From: Pseudarthrobacter sp. NIBRBAC000502772
GTDB lineage: Bacteria; Actinomycetota; Actinomycetes; Actinomycetales; Micrococcaceae
Direction: 5' to 3'
DNA: 64,000 bases
NCBI RefSeq assembly: GCF_006517235.1
Contig: NZ_CP041188.1
Coordinates: 3,844,001-3,908,000 of the forward strand
Under the pieces are notes generated by a model. It searched no databases. It was given only the letters and a program-made list of their open reading frames with translations, and was not told the origin of the DNA. Position numbers and translations under genes: made by a program. Below are positions 48,162-58,798 of the stretch, one piece after another; the stretch's first letter is position 1; every line of letters begins with the position of its first letter.

Positions 48162-49353
48162 GCCGCTTCGTCCTCCTCTCCCCCAATATCGATTTCGACC
48201 ACAAACTACGCCAGGCCGTGGCGAACGGGCTCCGCGGCTCGGTGCAGACCATCGCCTCGGACATCCTTCCCGCTGGACCGCAGGAGCTGTTCGCCCTCCT
48301 CAACCAGGAGCAGCCTGAGGTCGTCATCATCGGGCCGGACGTCTCCCCCGACGAGGCGCTGCGATTCGCCAAGGTCTTCGATGTCCAGCTGCCCGGCCTC
48401 AGCATCGTGCTGGTCAGCGACGCCGATCCCGCCGTCCTCTTGCACGCCATGCGGGCCGGGATCCGGGACATACTGAGCCCCGGCGCGGATGCCGCCGAGA
48501 TCCGCGTAATCCTGGAACTTGCTTGCCAGTCCTTCGCCACCCGCAACCGGACCTTCGGCGCACCGCCTGCGGAAAACAGCGGCAAGGGACTCGTCGTCGG
48601 CGTCTTCTCCCCCAAGGGCGGAGTCGGTAAGACCACCCTCGCCACCAACATCGCCATCGGCCTGGGCCAGATCGCCCCCATGAGCGTGGTCATCGTGGAC
48701 CTTGACCTCCAGTTCGGCGACGTTGCCTCCGGCCTCTACCTCAATCCCGAGCACACCGTCACCGACGCCGTCAGCCCTGCCGCCGCGCAGGACTCCCTAG
48801 TCCTCAAAGCGTTCCTGACCGTTCACCCGGCCGGAATTTACGCCCTGTGCGCGCCGCCGAACCCGGTGGACGCGGACCACGTCACTCCCGACCAGGTCAC
48901 GCACCTGCTGGAGCAGCTGGCGCGGGAGTTCCAGTACGTGGTGGTGGATACCGCGCCCGGTCTCCCCGAGATCGGGATTGCGGCTCTGGAACAGTGCACC
49001 GACGTGGTGTGGGTCAGCGCCATGGACATCCCCAGCCTCCGCGGCCTCCGGTCCGGACTGGAAGTCCTCCGCCAGCTCGAGATCATGCCCGAGTCACGGC
49101 ACGTGGTACTCAACATGGCCGATGCCAATGCCGGCCTGACGGTCCAGGACGTGGAATCCACCATCGGCGCACCCGTGGACATCAGCATTCCCCGTTCCCG
49201 CGCCGTGGCGCTGTCCACTAACCGAGGCATCCCCGTCCTCCAGGAATCCAAAAAGGACCCGGCCGTCAAGAGCCTCAAACAGTTGGTGGAGCGCTTCAAC
49301 CCCGTCTGGCGGACCCAGGCCCAACGCAAGCTGCACCGAAGGGTGGTCATCTA

Positions 49354-49354
<1 letters not shown>
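48158..49354 (+). CDS. cpaE: TadZ/CpaE-like MinD-family ATPase (cluster 2)
   Basis: A 398-residue protein. A receiver-like N-terminal region (PEVVIIGPDVSPDEALRFAKV) precedes FSPKGGVGKTTLATNIAIGL, VVIVDLDLQFGDVASGL and VVVDTAPGLPEIG. Sequences around the nucleotide site are nearly the same as in cluster 1. Its start overlaps the end of cpaB by 4 bp and its stop overlaps the tadA GTG. Confidence 0.93.
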
Positions 49355-50867
<1,513 letters not shown>

Positions 50868-50871
<4 letters not shown>

Positions 50872-51803
50872 CAGCTCTTCATATTGGGGTCGCCGTCCTG
50901 CTCGTGGCTGCCAGCCTCCTCGGCATCGCGGTACTGGCCCCCGGGGCGCCCGAGGTGCCGATGGACCGCCGTCGTCCGTTCGAATCAAACCCGCCCACTA
51001 CGTTGACGCGCTTCGCAGCGTCCGCAGTGACCTCCTTCGAACGGATGCTCGAAGGACGCAACGTCCGGCTCTTCTCGCGTGCCCAGCTGGAAAACGCCGG
51101 TCTCCGGCTGACCCAGTCCGAATTCTTCATTCTGGTGGCGGCTGGCATGTGTGTGGGATTCCTGGTGGGCATTGTCACCGTGGGGCCGCTCGTGGGGCTG
51201 CTGTTCGCAATCCTTTCTCCTTTTGTAGGGCATCTGGTCCTTGGATATCTGTCCGGGAAACGGCGGGCCAAGTTTGATACGCAGCTCGGCGATACGCTGC
51301 AGCTGCTCTCGGGAGGCCTGCGCGCCGGCCACAGTATCCTTCGCGCCATCGACGCCGCAGCGGCGGAATCCCAGAAGCCCACCTCGGAAGAGATGCGGCG
51401 CGTGATCACCGAGACCAGCCTGGGCCGCGACCTCCTCGCAGCCCTGAACGACACCGCCCTCCGGATGAAGAACGAGGACTTCGTGTGGGTTTCCCAGGCT
51501 ATCCAGATCAACCGCGAAGTGGGCGGAAACCTGGCGGAAGTCCTGGACCAAGTGAACGAGACCATCCGTGAGCGCAGTGAGATCAAAGGCCATATCAAGG
51601 CGTTGGCCGCGGAAGGCAAGTTCTCCGCCTACATCCTCATTGCCATGCCGTTCGGAATTGTGGGCATGCTGCTTTCGGTCAGTCCGGACTACATGAACCC
51701 GATGTTCGGCCATCCTCTGGGCTGGGCCATGATCGGCGGCTCGTTTGTCCTCATGACGATCGGCAGCCTGTGGATGCGCAAAATCATCGACCTGAAGTTC
51801 TGA
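50868..51803 (+). CDS. tadB: TadB-like inner membrane platform protein (cluster 2)
   Basis: A 311-residue T2SSF protein with an N-terminal helix (LHIGVAVLLVAASLLGIAVL), two central helices, and a cytoplasmic core with LLSGGLRAGHSILRAIDAAA and QINREVGGNLAEVLDQVNET. ATG at 50868 overlaps the tadA stop by 4 bp. Confidence 0.94.
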
Positions 51804-51807
51804 AGAC

Positions 51808-52695
51808 ATGATGAACCCCCTGATTCTTCTATCCGTGCTCCTGGTCTGCGTTCCCGTGGCCGGCTTGGCTTGGGCCCTCCTGACCGCGGATCAGAAAGGT
51901 CGGGTGGCTACCGCCGAGCTGTTGAGCCGAGGTGCGGCCCTGTCCGGAGTTGTGGCGCCGCCAAGGACCAGCGTGCTCGAATCCATCGGGCGGCGGCTGA
52001 CTCCGCCTGCTTACGTGGCGTTCCTGGACAGGCTCCTTTCGCTGGCAGGACGGCCAGTTTCCATGCCCCTGGGAAAGGTCCTGGGCTCCAAGCTCGCCAT
52101 CGGACTGGCGGGTGCGTCCCTCGGGATCTACCTGAGCGCCGTCGGAAGCACACCGATCATGAAGCTCGCGGGCATCTTCCTGCTCTTCCTGGGTTACTTT
52201 ATCCCGGACCTGATGCTCTACAGCAAGGGCACGGAACGCCAGAAGGCCATGCAGCTGGAGCTGGCCAACACGCTTGACCAGATGCTGATCTCGGTGGAAG
52301 CCGGCCTCGGTTTCGAAGGGGCTATGGCCCGGGCCGGCGAAAACGGCAAAGGTCCGTTGGCTGAAGAGCTGGTCCGGACCCTGCAGGACATGCAGGTGGG
52401 CCGCAGCCGCCGGGAGTCGTACCAGGCATTGGCTGAGCGGACCAGCATCCCTGAACTTCGGAGCTTCGTCCAAGCCGTAATCCAGGCCGATACCTACGGC
52501 ATCGCCATCAGCCGGGTCCTGCGCATCCAGGCAAAGGTCATGCGGGTAAAACGCCGCCAGCGTGCCGAGGAGAAAGCCATGAAACTGCCCGTGATGATCC
52601 TCTTTCCGCTGCTGTTCTTTATTTTTCCCGTGCTCTTTATTGCCATTCTGGGGCCAGCCGTCATCAACACGGTTGTCACATTCAGCAGCCAATGA
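51808..52695 (+). CDS. tadC: TadC-like inner membrane platform protein (cluster 2)
   Basis: A 295-residue T2SSF protein. NPLILLSVLLVCVPVAGLAW is the first helix; ELANTLDQMLISVEAGLGFE and the end helix LFPLLFFIFPVLFIAILGPA match the cluster 1 TadC. The first in-frame ATG is at 51808, with another at 51811. No clear terminator follows before the Hpt-like gene, which could be cotranscribed. Confidence 0.94.
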   Translation: MMNPLILLSVLLVCVPVAGLAWALLTADQKGRVATAELLSRGAALSGVVAPPRTSVLESIGRRLTPPAYVAFLDRLLSLAGRPVSMPLGKVLGSKLAIGLAGASLGIYLSAVGSTPIMKLAGIFLLFLGYFIPDLMLYSKGTERQKAMQLELANTLDQMLISVEAGLGFEGAMARAGENGKGPLAEELVRTLQDMQVGRSRRESYQALAERTSIPELRSFVQAVIQADTYGIAISRVLRIQAKVMRVKRRQRAEEKAMKLPVMILFPLLFFIFPVLFIAILGPAVINTVVTFSSQ

Positions 52696-52787
52696 CGGCG
52701 GATACTCAAGGTCAAGGATCACTCAAGGTTTCCACAGGATAGACCGAAAACGGACTTCGAAGTAACTACAGGAAGTAGCCTTGAAGC

Positions 52788-53252
52788 ATGGATAGTCCAC
52801 CACTCACCTCCAGCAGCGGGGGTGTCCCTGCCGAAGCGTCAGCTGCAGGGGCTGCTGCGGGCGTGGGCGCTGGCGTGCACCAGGCGGGCAATGACGCCAT
52901 GCGCTGGGTCGAACCGGACATCCTGGCGGAGCTGGAAGAAGAACTGGACGGCCCGGAACTTGCCCTTGGATTCGCGCGCGATTACGCGTCTTTGTGGGAC
53001 CAGCGCTTCAGCCGGCTGTCGGCAGCGGTCCACACCGAGGACCGCCCCGTTGCCTTGGACGCCGTCATCAGCCTGCGGATCGCTTCAGCCATGGTGGGCG
53101 GGATCCGTTTGTCAGTCCTGGCTCAAGCACTGGAGGATGCCATCCGCCGCAGCGACTTCGTCCAAGGCCAGGCACTGCTGGCAACCCTGGCAGAGCACGG
53201 CTTTCGTACAGTCTCAGAACTCCACGCGAACTACATCCTGAAAAACGACTAA
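52788..53252 (+). CDS. Degenerate Hpt-domain-like protein lacking the phospho-histidine
   Basis: A 154-residue protein. Residues 1-36 are low complexity; residues 40-150 read as a four-helix Hpt-type domain: VEPDILAELEEELDGPELAL, then LDAVISLRIASAMVGGIRLSVLAQALE. In true Hpt proteins this helix carries H-x-L-K-G-S; here Ile94 stands at the His position and Arg97 at the Lys. It therefore cannot carry a phosphoryl group in the usual way and may be a binding partner of the adjacent response regulator or kinase. It follows tadC2 by 92 bp and ends 4 bp before the convergent regulator gene. Confidence 0.72.
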   Translation: MDSPPLTSSSGGVPAEASAAGAAAGVGAGVHQAGNDAMRWVEPDILAELEEELDGPELALGFARDYASLWDQRFSRLSAAVHTEDRPVALDAVISLRIASAMVGGIRLSVLAQALEDAIRRSDFVQGQALLATLAEHGFRTVSELHANYILKND

Positions 53253-53256
53253 CCCT

Positions 53257-54060
53257 TCAGTGAGCAGCCCCCGGCCAGCCCTGCAGGTCGGTCCTCTTCG
53301 GTGCGAGCCGGTAGCCCACTCCGCGCACCGTCTGAAGCCAGCGCGGTGACATCGGATCCTCCCGAAGCTTGCGGCGCAGGTTCCCGACGTGGACTTCCAC
53401 GGCCCGCTCGTCAGCCTCACTGATATACGCATCGGGCTCATAAAGGTCACCCCGGACAGCTCGCACCAGGTCCGTCCGCGTGCATACTGCCCCTTCGCCG
53501 CGGAGCAAAGTGTGCAAGAGGTCGAACTCACTGCGTGTGAGACCGAGGTTGACCTCCCCAATCACCACCGTGCGGGTCCGGTAGTTCAGAATGAGCCCGT
53601 TGTGCTGGAGAACACCCGTGTGGGTGAAGGTCGCCGGCGCGGCCGGAGGCTCGGCCCATGTAGCCTCTTGGGGTGGACTGGTGACCTCATGGCGCGGCCT
53701 GCGCATCATGGCAGCCACCCTGGCCCGAAGTTCCCGCGGCCTGAAGGGCTTCGCAATGTAGTCGTCCGCACCGGCGTTCAGGGCCGAGAGCAGATCGGGT
53801 TCCTCGGTCCGGCCGGTCAGCATTACTACGTAGGCATCACTGAAATTCCGGATGCGCCGCAGGACCTCAAACCCGTCAATGTCCGGAAGGCCGATGTCCA
53901 GCGTGACCACCTGGGCCTTGTTGTGCCGCACCGCTTCAACGCCGTCCCTCCCATCGACGGCGGTATGGACCTCAAAACCGGCCTGACGGAGGATCCCCTC
54001 AAGGAGGTTCCGCACATCGGCGTCGTCCTCGATTACTACTGCTACCCCAAGATCTTCCAT
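53257..54060 (-). CDS. OmpR/PhoB-family response regulator
   Basis: A 267-residue two-domain regulator. The receiver has the acidic pocket E11-D12-D13, phospho-acceptor D55 (VVTLDIGLPDIDG), T82 and K104 (YIAKPF). A linker of about 40 residues (Pro/Ala/Thr-rich, residues 120-150) precedes the winged-helix DNA-binding domain, ending in EVHVGNLRRKL and LQTVRGVGYRL. It is divergent from a histidine kinase gene and next to tad cluster 2, so regulation of pilus genes is a reasonable guess but not shown. Confidence 0.94.
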   Translation of the reverse strand: MEDLGVAVVIEDDADVRNLLEGILRQAGFEVHTAVDGRDGVEAVRHNKAQVVTLDIGLPDIDGFEVLRRIRNFSDAYVVMLTGRTEEPDLLSALNAGADDYIAKPFRPRELRARVAAMMRRPRHEVTSPPQEATWAEPPAAPATFTHTGVLQHNGLILNYRTRTVVIGEVNLGLTRSEFDLLHTLLRGEGAVCTRTDLVRAVRGDLYEPDAYISEADERAVEVHVGNLRRKLREDPMSPRWLQTVRGVGYRLAPKRTDLQGWPGAAH

Positions 54061-54315
54061 GTCTATCCCCGATGCCAGGTGGAAGAGGCCCCCATCAGCC
54101 CAGCGCCAATCCCCTCAACCACTCCAACTCTCTATACGGTACAAGTATGAACGGCAGATAACACGCCTTCCAGAGATTAGTTTTGGAAAGTCAATTACCA
54201 TGACAACACATGCATATCCGGATTCTGAAGATAGACCGCGTCAGCCTTCAGATATTCGGCTGCATCAATTCATTGGGGACGGAATGGGGGCCGTCACGAA
54301 AGTTGGAGATCCCCT
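54061..54315. promoter_or_regulatory. 255-bp divergent spacer between regulator and kinase genes
   Basis: It separates the response regulator (minus) from the kinase (plus) and must hold both promoters. It is AT-richer than the flanking genes. I see no confident promoter elements or repeats beyond a small ATAC...GTAT inverted motif near 54134-54148. Confidence 0.45.
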
Positions 54316-55977
54316 ATGCCCATACGTCCCTCGCCCCGGGCGGTGGCGCTCTATTTCAAGAAACTTGGCCCCCGGACGCAGGTTGCGTTGTGCCAGCTTC
54401 CGCTGTCGCTGATTGTCACCGTCCTCGGCGTGATGACACCCTTTACCTGGCCATCCTTACTGGTCAGTCCCCTCTACATGGCAGCAATCGCCCTTCACCT
54501 CATTCTTTTTGTGGCCTGTTTCCTCACTCCTTGGGAGCGACTGCCCCATAGCTCGTACTTGGTAATTCCGGTTCTGGACCTGCTCGCGATCGCACTGCTG
54601 CGAAATGGTGCCGCGCCCCTTCTCCCGGGCCTGGCAATTCTGGTCGTATTTCCGGTCATTTGGATGGCCGCTTCCGGGATCATGGTCCGCACAAGCCTCG
54701 TACTGAGCGCTCTGGGGCCGCTCCTAATAATGCTCCCCACAACGGCCGCAAAATTCCCCAACCTCACGGCATCGGACATCACGGCCCTCGTTCTTTTCCC
54801 CCTCGTTATGCTGGCTGTTTCACTCGCCATTCGCTTCGCCAGCGCCAACATGCGCGTCCAGCAGCGCGAGCTGCAAGCCATGGGCCAGGAACTGCGGGAG
54901 CTGCTCGCCGCGAGCCGGGAACGCGAGAAACTCCTGATGACCATCCTGGACGCTACCGACGTCGGCATTGTTGCCGTCGATTCGAACGGTGACCAGCTGC
55001 TGGCCAACAACATGATGCGCCGGTGGCAGCAGGCTGCAGCACCCACCGGCGCCGTGCCTGCCGACCACAGCGAACAGCGGGTCTTCGCCCAGGACAAAGT
55101 GACTCCCCTCCCGCCGGACAAGCGTCCCCTCCGGCGCGCCGTCGAGGGTGAATCGTTCGCGGACTATCTCGTCTGGATTGGCGATGTTCCACAGCAGCGC
55201 GCGGTGTCCACCGCCGCCAGGCCGTTAACGGACGACGACGGCCGCCTCACCGGAGCGGTGGTCGTCTACAGCGACGTGACGGGGCTGGTTGAAGCCATTG
55301 CCGCGAACGAGGAACTGGTGTCGAACGTGTCCCACGAATTCCGGTCGCCGCTGAATTCCATCCTGGGCAACATCGACCTGGTGCTCGAGGACAGCGACGG
55401 GCTCTCCGCCCTCACGGTCCAACGCCTGGCCGTGGTGCAGCGCAACTCCGAACGGCTGCTTGCCCTGGTCTCGGACCTGACGCTCGAGGCCTCCGCCGCC
55501 CTGAACGTCCACCCGAAACGGACCGATATTTCCGGCCTGGTGGAGACCAGTATCGGCTCAGCCCAGGCACACGCGGAGCGGTCAGCCGTAGCCCTGGTGG
55601 CCGACGTGCCCTCACCGCTCTGGGCCTTCGCCGACCCGCTGCGCATCGGGCAGGCACTGGACAACCTGGTCTCGAACGCCATCAAGTACTCCCCCGACGG
55701 CGGCACTGTGACCATCAGCGCAGCCGGCACCGAGGACTGGGTCAAGCTTGTTGTCCGCGACACCGGCATGGGCATGGCACCGGAGGATGCGGCCAAGGTC
55801 TTCAGCCGCTTCTTCCGTGCCGAGTCGGCCCGGGATGCAGCCATCCCGGGAGCCGGGCTGGGCCTCTCCATCACCAAGACCATCCTGGAACGCCACGGCG
55901 GTGCCATCGCCTGCGCCAGCGCCCTGGGCAGCGGCAGCACATTCACCATGACCCTGCCCGTCGAATCCGGTAGCTGA
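54316..55977 (+). CDS. Membrane sensor histidine kinase with PAS-like domain
   Basis: A 553-residue kinase. About six hydrophobic segments span residues 22-175 without a large extracellular loop. A short coiled-coil (QQRELQAMGQELRELL) leads to a PAS-like region (MTILDATDVGIVAVDSNGDQ) to about residue 320. The HisKA motif NVSHEFRSPLN contains H340; the ATPase domain has N (DNLVSNAIKYSPDGG), DTGMGMAP, and GAGLGLSITKTILERHGG. It probably pairs with the divergent response regulator. ATG at 54316 follows GGAGA. Its TGA stop is part of a dispersed repeat. Confidence 0.94.
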   Translation: MPIRPSPRAVALYFKKLGPRTQVALCQLPLSLIVTVLGVMTPFTWPSLLVSPLYMAAIALHLILFVACFLTPWERLPHSSYLVIPVLDLLAIALLRNGAAPLLPGLAILVVFPVIWMAASGIMVRTSLVLSALGPLLIMLPTTAAKFPNLTASDITALVLFPLVMLAVSLAIRFASANMRVQQRELQAMGQELRELLAASREREKLLMTILDATDVGIVAVDSNGDQLLANNMMRRWQQAAAPTGAVPADHSEQRVFAQDKVTPLPPDKRPLRRAVEGESFADYLVWIGDVPQQRAVSTAARPLTDDDGRLTGAVVVYSDVTGLVEAIAANEELVSNVSHEFRSPLNSILGNIDLVLEDSDGLSALTVQRLAVVQRNSERLLALVSDLTLEASAALNVHPKRTDISGLVETSIGSAQAHAERSAVALVADVPSPLWAFADPLRIGQALDNLVSNAIKYSPDGGTVTISAAGTEDWVKLVVRDTGMGMAPEDAAKVFSRFFRAESARDAAIPGAGLGLSITKTILERHGGAIACASALGSGSTFTMTLPVESGS

Positions 55978-55994
55978 GCCTGCCGAAATCCCGG
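55974..55994 (+). repeat. Copy of the TGAGCYTGYCGAAAYCC dispersed repeat
   Basis: CTGAGCCTGCCGAAATCCCGG overlaps the stop codon of the histidine kinase gene. Related copies lie at 60399-60417 and 61376-61397 and, inside rplQ, at 57141-57158. Confidence 0.65.
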
Positions 55995-56000
55995 AACCCT

Positions 56001-56062
56001 CATCGATTGCTCCATAGGAGCCCTTTTCAAGGCCCAAAAGGGCGCTGACGGAGCAATCGATG
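56001..56062. repeat. Two-tier inverted repeat between convergent genes
   Basis: Outer arms 56001-56013 and 56050-56062 are perfect 13-bp inverted repeats (CATCGATTGCTCC); inner arms 56020-56027 and 56036-56043 form an 8-bp stem. It lies between the histidine kinase and truA ends, so it may terminate transcription from both sides. The shape is that of a REP/MITE-like element. Confidence 0.75.
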
Positions 56063-56072
56063 GGGTCAGGGG

Positions 56073-56918
56073 TCAGTGCTTCCGGACTGCCCGGGTCAGC
56101 TCGGCGCGGGCCAGCATCTCGTCGTCGGACGGGTAGGCCACTTCTTCAAGGACCAGCGGGTGCGGGGCAGCCAGCACGGACTTGGCGTCCCGCTTCTTCG
56201 CCAGCAGGCGATCGTGCAGCCAGCCCGGCTCCTCGATGCCTTCCCCTACGAACAAGGCCGAGCCAACCAGGGACCGCACCATGTTGTGGCAGAAGGCGTC
56301 GGCCTGGACGGTGGCCACAATGACGCCGTCCTCACCGCGGTGGAACTCGAAGCGCTGCAGCTCACGGACGGTGGTGGCACCCTCCCGCGGCTTGCAGTAG
56401 GACAGGAAGTTCTGCAGCCCTAGCAGCTGCACGGCACCCGCGTTCAACAGGTCCACGTCCAGGGGGCTTTGGTGCCAGAGCGTGAAGTACCGTTCGAGCG
56501 GATCCCACAGGGCAGGTCCGTCCGCGATGCGGTAGCTGTACCGCCGCCACAGCGCGGAGAACCTGGCATCGAACCCCACGGGTGCCAAGGACACCAGGTG
56601 AACCTCGATGGCCCCGCTCAGGTCCCCCAGCCCCCTGCTGAGGGCGCCACGAATCCGACGTAAGAATGCGACGGCGGGGTCCAGTTCGTGCCCGCGAGGC
56701 AGCTTCAGCCACTCGGCCTCAGTCAGGTCCAGGTGGACCACCTGGCCGCGGGCGTGCACGCCGGCGTCGGTACGTCCCGCCACGGTGACCCGGATGGGCC
56801 GGCGGATCAATAGCGCCAGCGCCTCTTCCAGGATGCCCTGGACGGTCCGCAATCCCGGCTGCACTGCCCACCCATTGAAGGGGCCGCCGTCGTACGATAA
56901 ATCAAACCGGACACGCAA
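56073..56918 (-). CDS. truA: tRNA pseudouridine(38-40) synthase TruA
   Basis: A 281-residue enzyme modifying U38-U40 of the anticodon stem. RVRFDLSYDGGPFNGWAVQP is the family start; VAGRTDAGVHARGQVVHLD carries the catalytic Asp; FCHNMVRSLVGSALFVGEG is the C-terminal TruA signature. The only start that includes the conserved N-terminus is TTG at 56918, which lies within the hairpin that follows rplQ. It ends the alpha-operon cluster. Confidence 0.96.
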   Translation of the reverse strand: MRVRFDLSYDGGPFNGWAVQPGLRTVQGILEEALALLIRRPIRVTVAGRTDAGVHARGQVVHLDLTEAEWLKLPRGHELDPAVAFLRRIRGALSRGLGDLSGAIEVHLVSLAPVGFDARFSALWRRYSYRIADGPALWDPLERYFTLWHQSPLDVDLLNAGAVQLLGLQNFLSYCKPREGATTVRELQRFEFHRGEDGVIVATVQADAFCHNMVRSLVGSALFVGEGIEEPGWLHDRLLAKKRDAKSVLAAPHPLVLEEVAYPSDDEMLARAELTRAVRKH

Positions 56919-56956
56919 AAACCCGCCGCCCCCAAAACGGGGGCAGCGGGTTTTTG
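56916..56956. terminator. Terminator-like hairpin between rplQ and truA, covering the truA start
   Basis: An 18-bp stem with one mismatch (56916-56933 with 56939-56956), 5-base loop, and T-runs inside each arm lies 40 bp after the rplQ stop. It ends on the first base of the truA TTG codon, so it could both end the ribosomal-protein transcript and mask truA translation. Confidence 0.8.
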
Positions 56957-56996
56957 GTGGTTCATAGACCTAAGTCTATGCGACGGAATTGGCGAA

Positions 56997-57578
56997 TTAC
57001 TTCGCTTCGTCCTCGTCCTTCTTCTTAGCAGCGGGAGCCTTGGCAGCCTTCTTGGCCGGAGCCTCTTCGGTTGCAGCTTCCGTCTCAGCTTCAGGAGCCT
57101 CGGGAGCTTCGGTCTCGACGACCTCAGCCTCGGGAGCTTCGGTTTCGACAGGCTCAGCAACCGGAGCAGCCTTGGCGGCAGCCTGGGTAGCCTCGGCCAC
57201 AACGGCCTGCTTGGCGGAAACGGGCTCGAGAACCAGTTCGATGACAGCCATGGGAGCGTTGTCGCCCTTGCGGTTGCCGATCTTGGTGATGCGGGTGTAG
57301 CCGCCGTTGCGGTTCTCCACTGCCTGTGCAATGTCGGTGAACAGCTCGTGGACGATGCCCTTGTTGCTGATCAGGCCGAGTACACGGCGGCGGGAAGCCA
57401 GGTCGCCACGCTTGGCGAAAGTCACCAGGCGCTCGGCGTACGGCTTCAGTCGCTTGGCCTTGGTCACCGTGGTGGTGATCCGCTTGTGCTCGAACAGTGC
57501 GGCGGACAGGTTCGCGAGCATAAGACGCTCGTGAGCCGCTCCGCCTCCGAGGCGCGGACCCTTAGCGGGGGTAGGCAT
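56997..57578 (-). CDS. rplQ: 50S ribosomal protein L17 with acidic Ala/Glu-rich tail
   Basis: A 193-residue protein. The core (residues 1-120) starts [20 protein letters not shown] and includes [19 protein letters not shown]. Residues 121-193 form an Ala/Glu/Pro/Thr tail ending in a short Lys/Asp stretch, longer than the E. coli protein (127) but of the kind seen in actinobacteria. The tail contains a 24-bp internal direct repeat and a segment at 57141-57158 matching the dispersed TGAGCCTGTCGAAACC repeat in frame (VAEPVET). The ATG follows GAGGAGAAAC. Confidence 0.97.
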   Translation of the reverse strand: MPTPAKGPRLGGGAAHERLMLANLSAALFEHKRITTTVTKAKRLKPYAERLVTFAKRGDLASRRRVLGLISNKGIVHELFTDIAQAVENRNGGYTRITKIGNRKGDNAPMAVIELVLEPVSAKQAVVAEATQAAAKAAPVAEPVETEAPEAEVVETEAPEAPEAETEAATEEAPAKKAAKAPAAKKKDEDEAK

Positions 57579-57655
57579 AATAGTTTCTCCTCATATGGAA
57601 GCCAGTAGGCTGCGCACACCGTGGTGCATCCAGCCAGCCGGCCAAGATCTGTTTG

Positions 57656-58666
57656 TTAGAGTTCGTCGTCGCCGAAAGCGGCGTCGTCCTCTTCAATTGC
57701 TGCGGCGCGTGCTGCGAGGTCAAAACCGGGAGGCGAGTCCTTGAGGGACAGGCCCAGTTCAACCAGCTTTGCCTTGACCTCGTCAATGGACTTCGCACCG
57801 AAGTTACGGATGTCCATGAGGTCAGCCTCGGAGCGTGCAACGAGTTCACCCACGGTGTGGATGCCCTCACGCTTGAGGCAGTTGTAGGAACGGACGGTGA
57901 GGTCCAGATCCTCGATCGGCAGTGCCATGTCCGCTGCCAGGGCAGCATCCGTCGGCGACGGGCCAATCTCGATACCTTCAGCTGCGGTGTTCAGCTCGCG
58001 GGCCAGACCGAAGAGTTCCACCAGGGTGGTACCTGCGGAAGCAACAGCATCGCGCGGGGCGATGGCCTGCTTGGTCTCGACGTCGACAATGAGCTTGTCG
58101 AAGTCGGTGCGCTGCTCAACACGGGTTGCTTCCACGCGGAAAGTAACCTTCAGTACCGGCGAGTAGATCGAGTCGACCGGGATACGGCCGATCTCGGAGT
58201 CGCCGGACTTGTTCTGAGCTGCCGAAACGTAGCCGCGGCCGCGCTCGATGGTCAGTTCGAGTTCGAACTTGCCCTTCGAGTTCAGCGTGGCAATGTGCAG
58301 ATCCGGGTTGTGGAATTCGACGCCGGCCGGCGGAGCGATGTCCGCGGCGGTGACGACTCCGGGGCCCTGCTTGCGCAGGTAAGCCACAACCGGCTCGTCG
58401 TGCTCGGAGGAAACCGACAGGCTCTTGATGTTCAGGATGATCTCAGTGACATCTTCCTTGACACCCGGAACCGTGGTGAACTCGTGCAGCACGCCATCGA
58501 TCCGGATGCTGGTTACAGCGGCACCGGGGATGGAGGAAAGCAGGGTACGACGGAGGGAGTTTCCGAGGGTGTAGCCGAAGCCCGGTTCCAGCGGTTCAAT
58601 GATGAAACGCGAGCGGTTATCGGAGACTACCTCTTCGGAGAGGGTGGGGCGCTGTGCAATGAGCAC
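57656..58666 (-). CDS. rpoA: DNA-directed RNA polymerase alpha subunit
   Basis: A 336-residue subunit. The N-terminal dimerisation domain has [21 protein letters not shown] and [18 protein letters not shown]; the C-terminal domain (about residues 245-315) has [20 protein letters not shown] and [16 protein letters not shown], the UP-element and activator contact surface. The acidic end is typical. GTG at 58666 follows AAAGGAAACC. Directly upstream is rpsK with no rpsD between. Confidence 0.98.
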   Translation of the reverse strand: MLIAQRPTLSEEVVSDNRSRFIIEPLEPGFGYTLGNSLRRTLLSSIPGAAVTSIRIDGVLHEFTTVPGVKEDVTEIILNIKSLSVSSEHDEPVVAYLRKQGPGVVTAADIAPPAGVEFHNPDLHIATLNSKGKFELELTIERGRGYVSAAQNKSGDSEIGRIPVDSIYSPVLKVTFRVEATRVEQRTDFDKLIVDVETKQAIAPRDAVASAGTTLVELFGLARELNTAAEGIEIGPSPTDAALAADMALPIEDLDLTVRSYNCLKREGIHTVGELVARSEADLMDIRNFGAKSIDEVKAKLVELGLSLKDSPPGFDLAARAAAIEEDDAAFGDDEL

Positions 58667-58747
58667 TTAGGTTTCCTTTCGGCGAGCATCCGCTATATGA
58701 CGCAACACAGGTGGTGGAAATTCGGTCTGAAGACTTAACGCGGCTGG

Positions 58748-58779
58748 GCTTGCCCGGACCATTGACGGTCCGGGCAAGC
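58748..58779 (-). other. Perfect 13-bp hairpin in the rpsK-rpoA spacer
   Basis: Arms 58748-58760 and 58767-58779 pair perfectly around a 6-base loop, 20 bp after the rpsK stop and 82 bp before rpoA. No U-run follows on the minus strand, so a processing or attenuating structure inside the operon is more likely than a full terminator. Confidence 0.7.
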
Positions 58780-58798
58780 TCAAGCTGCTGGAAAAGCC

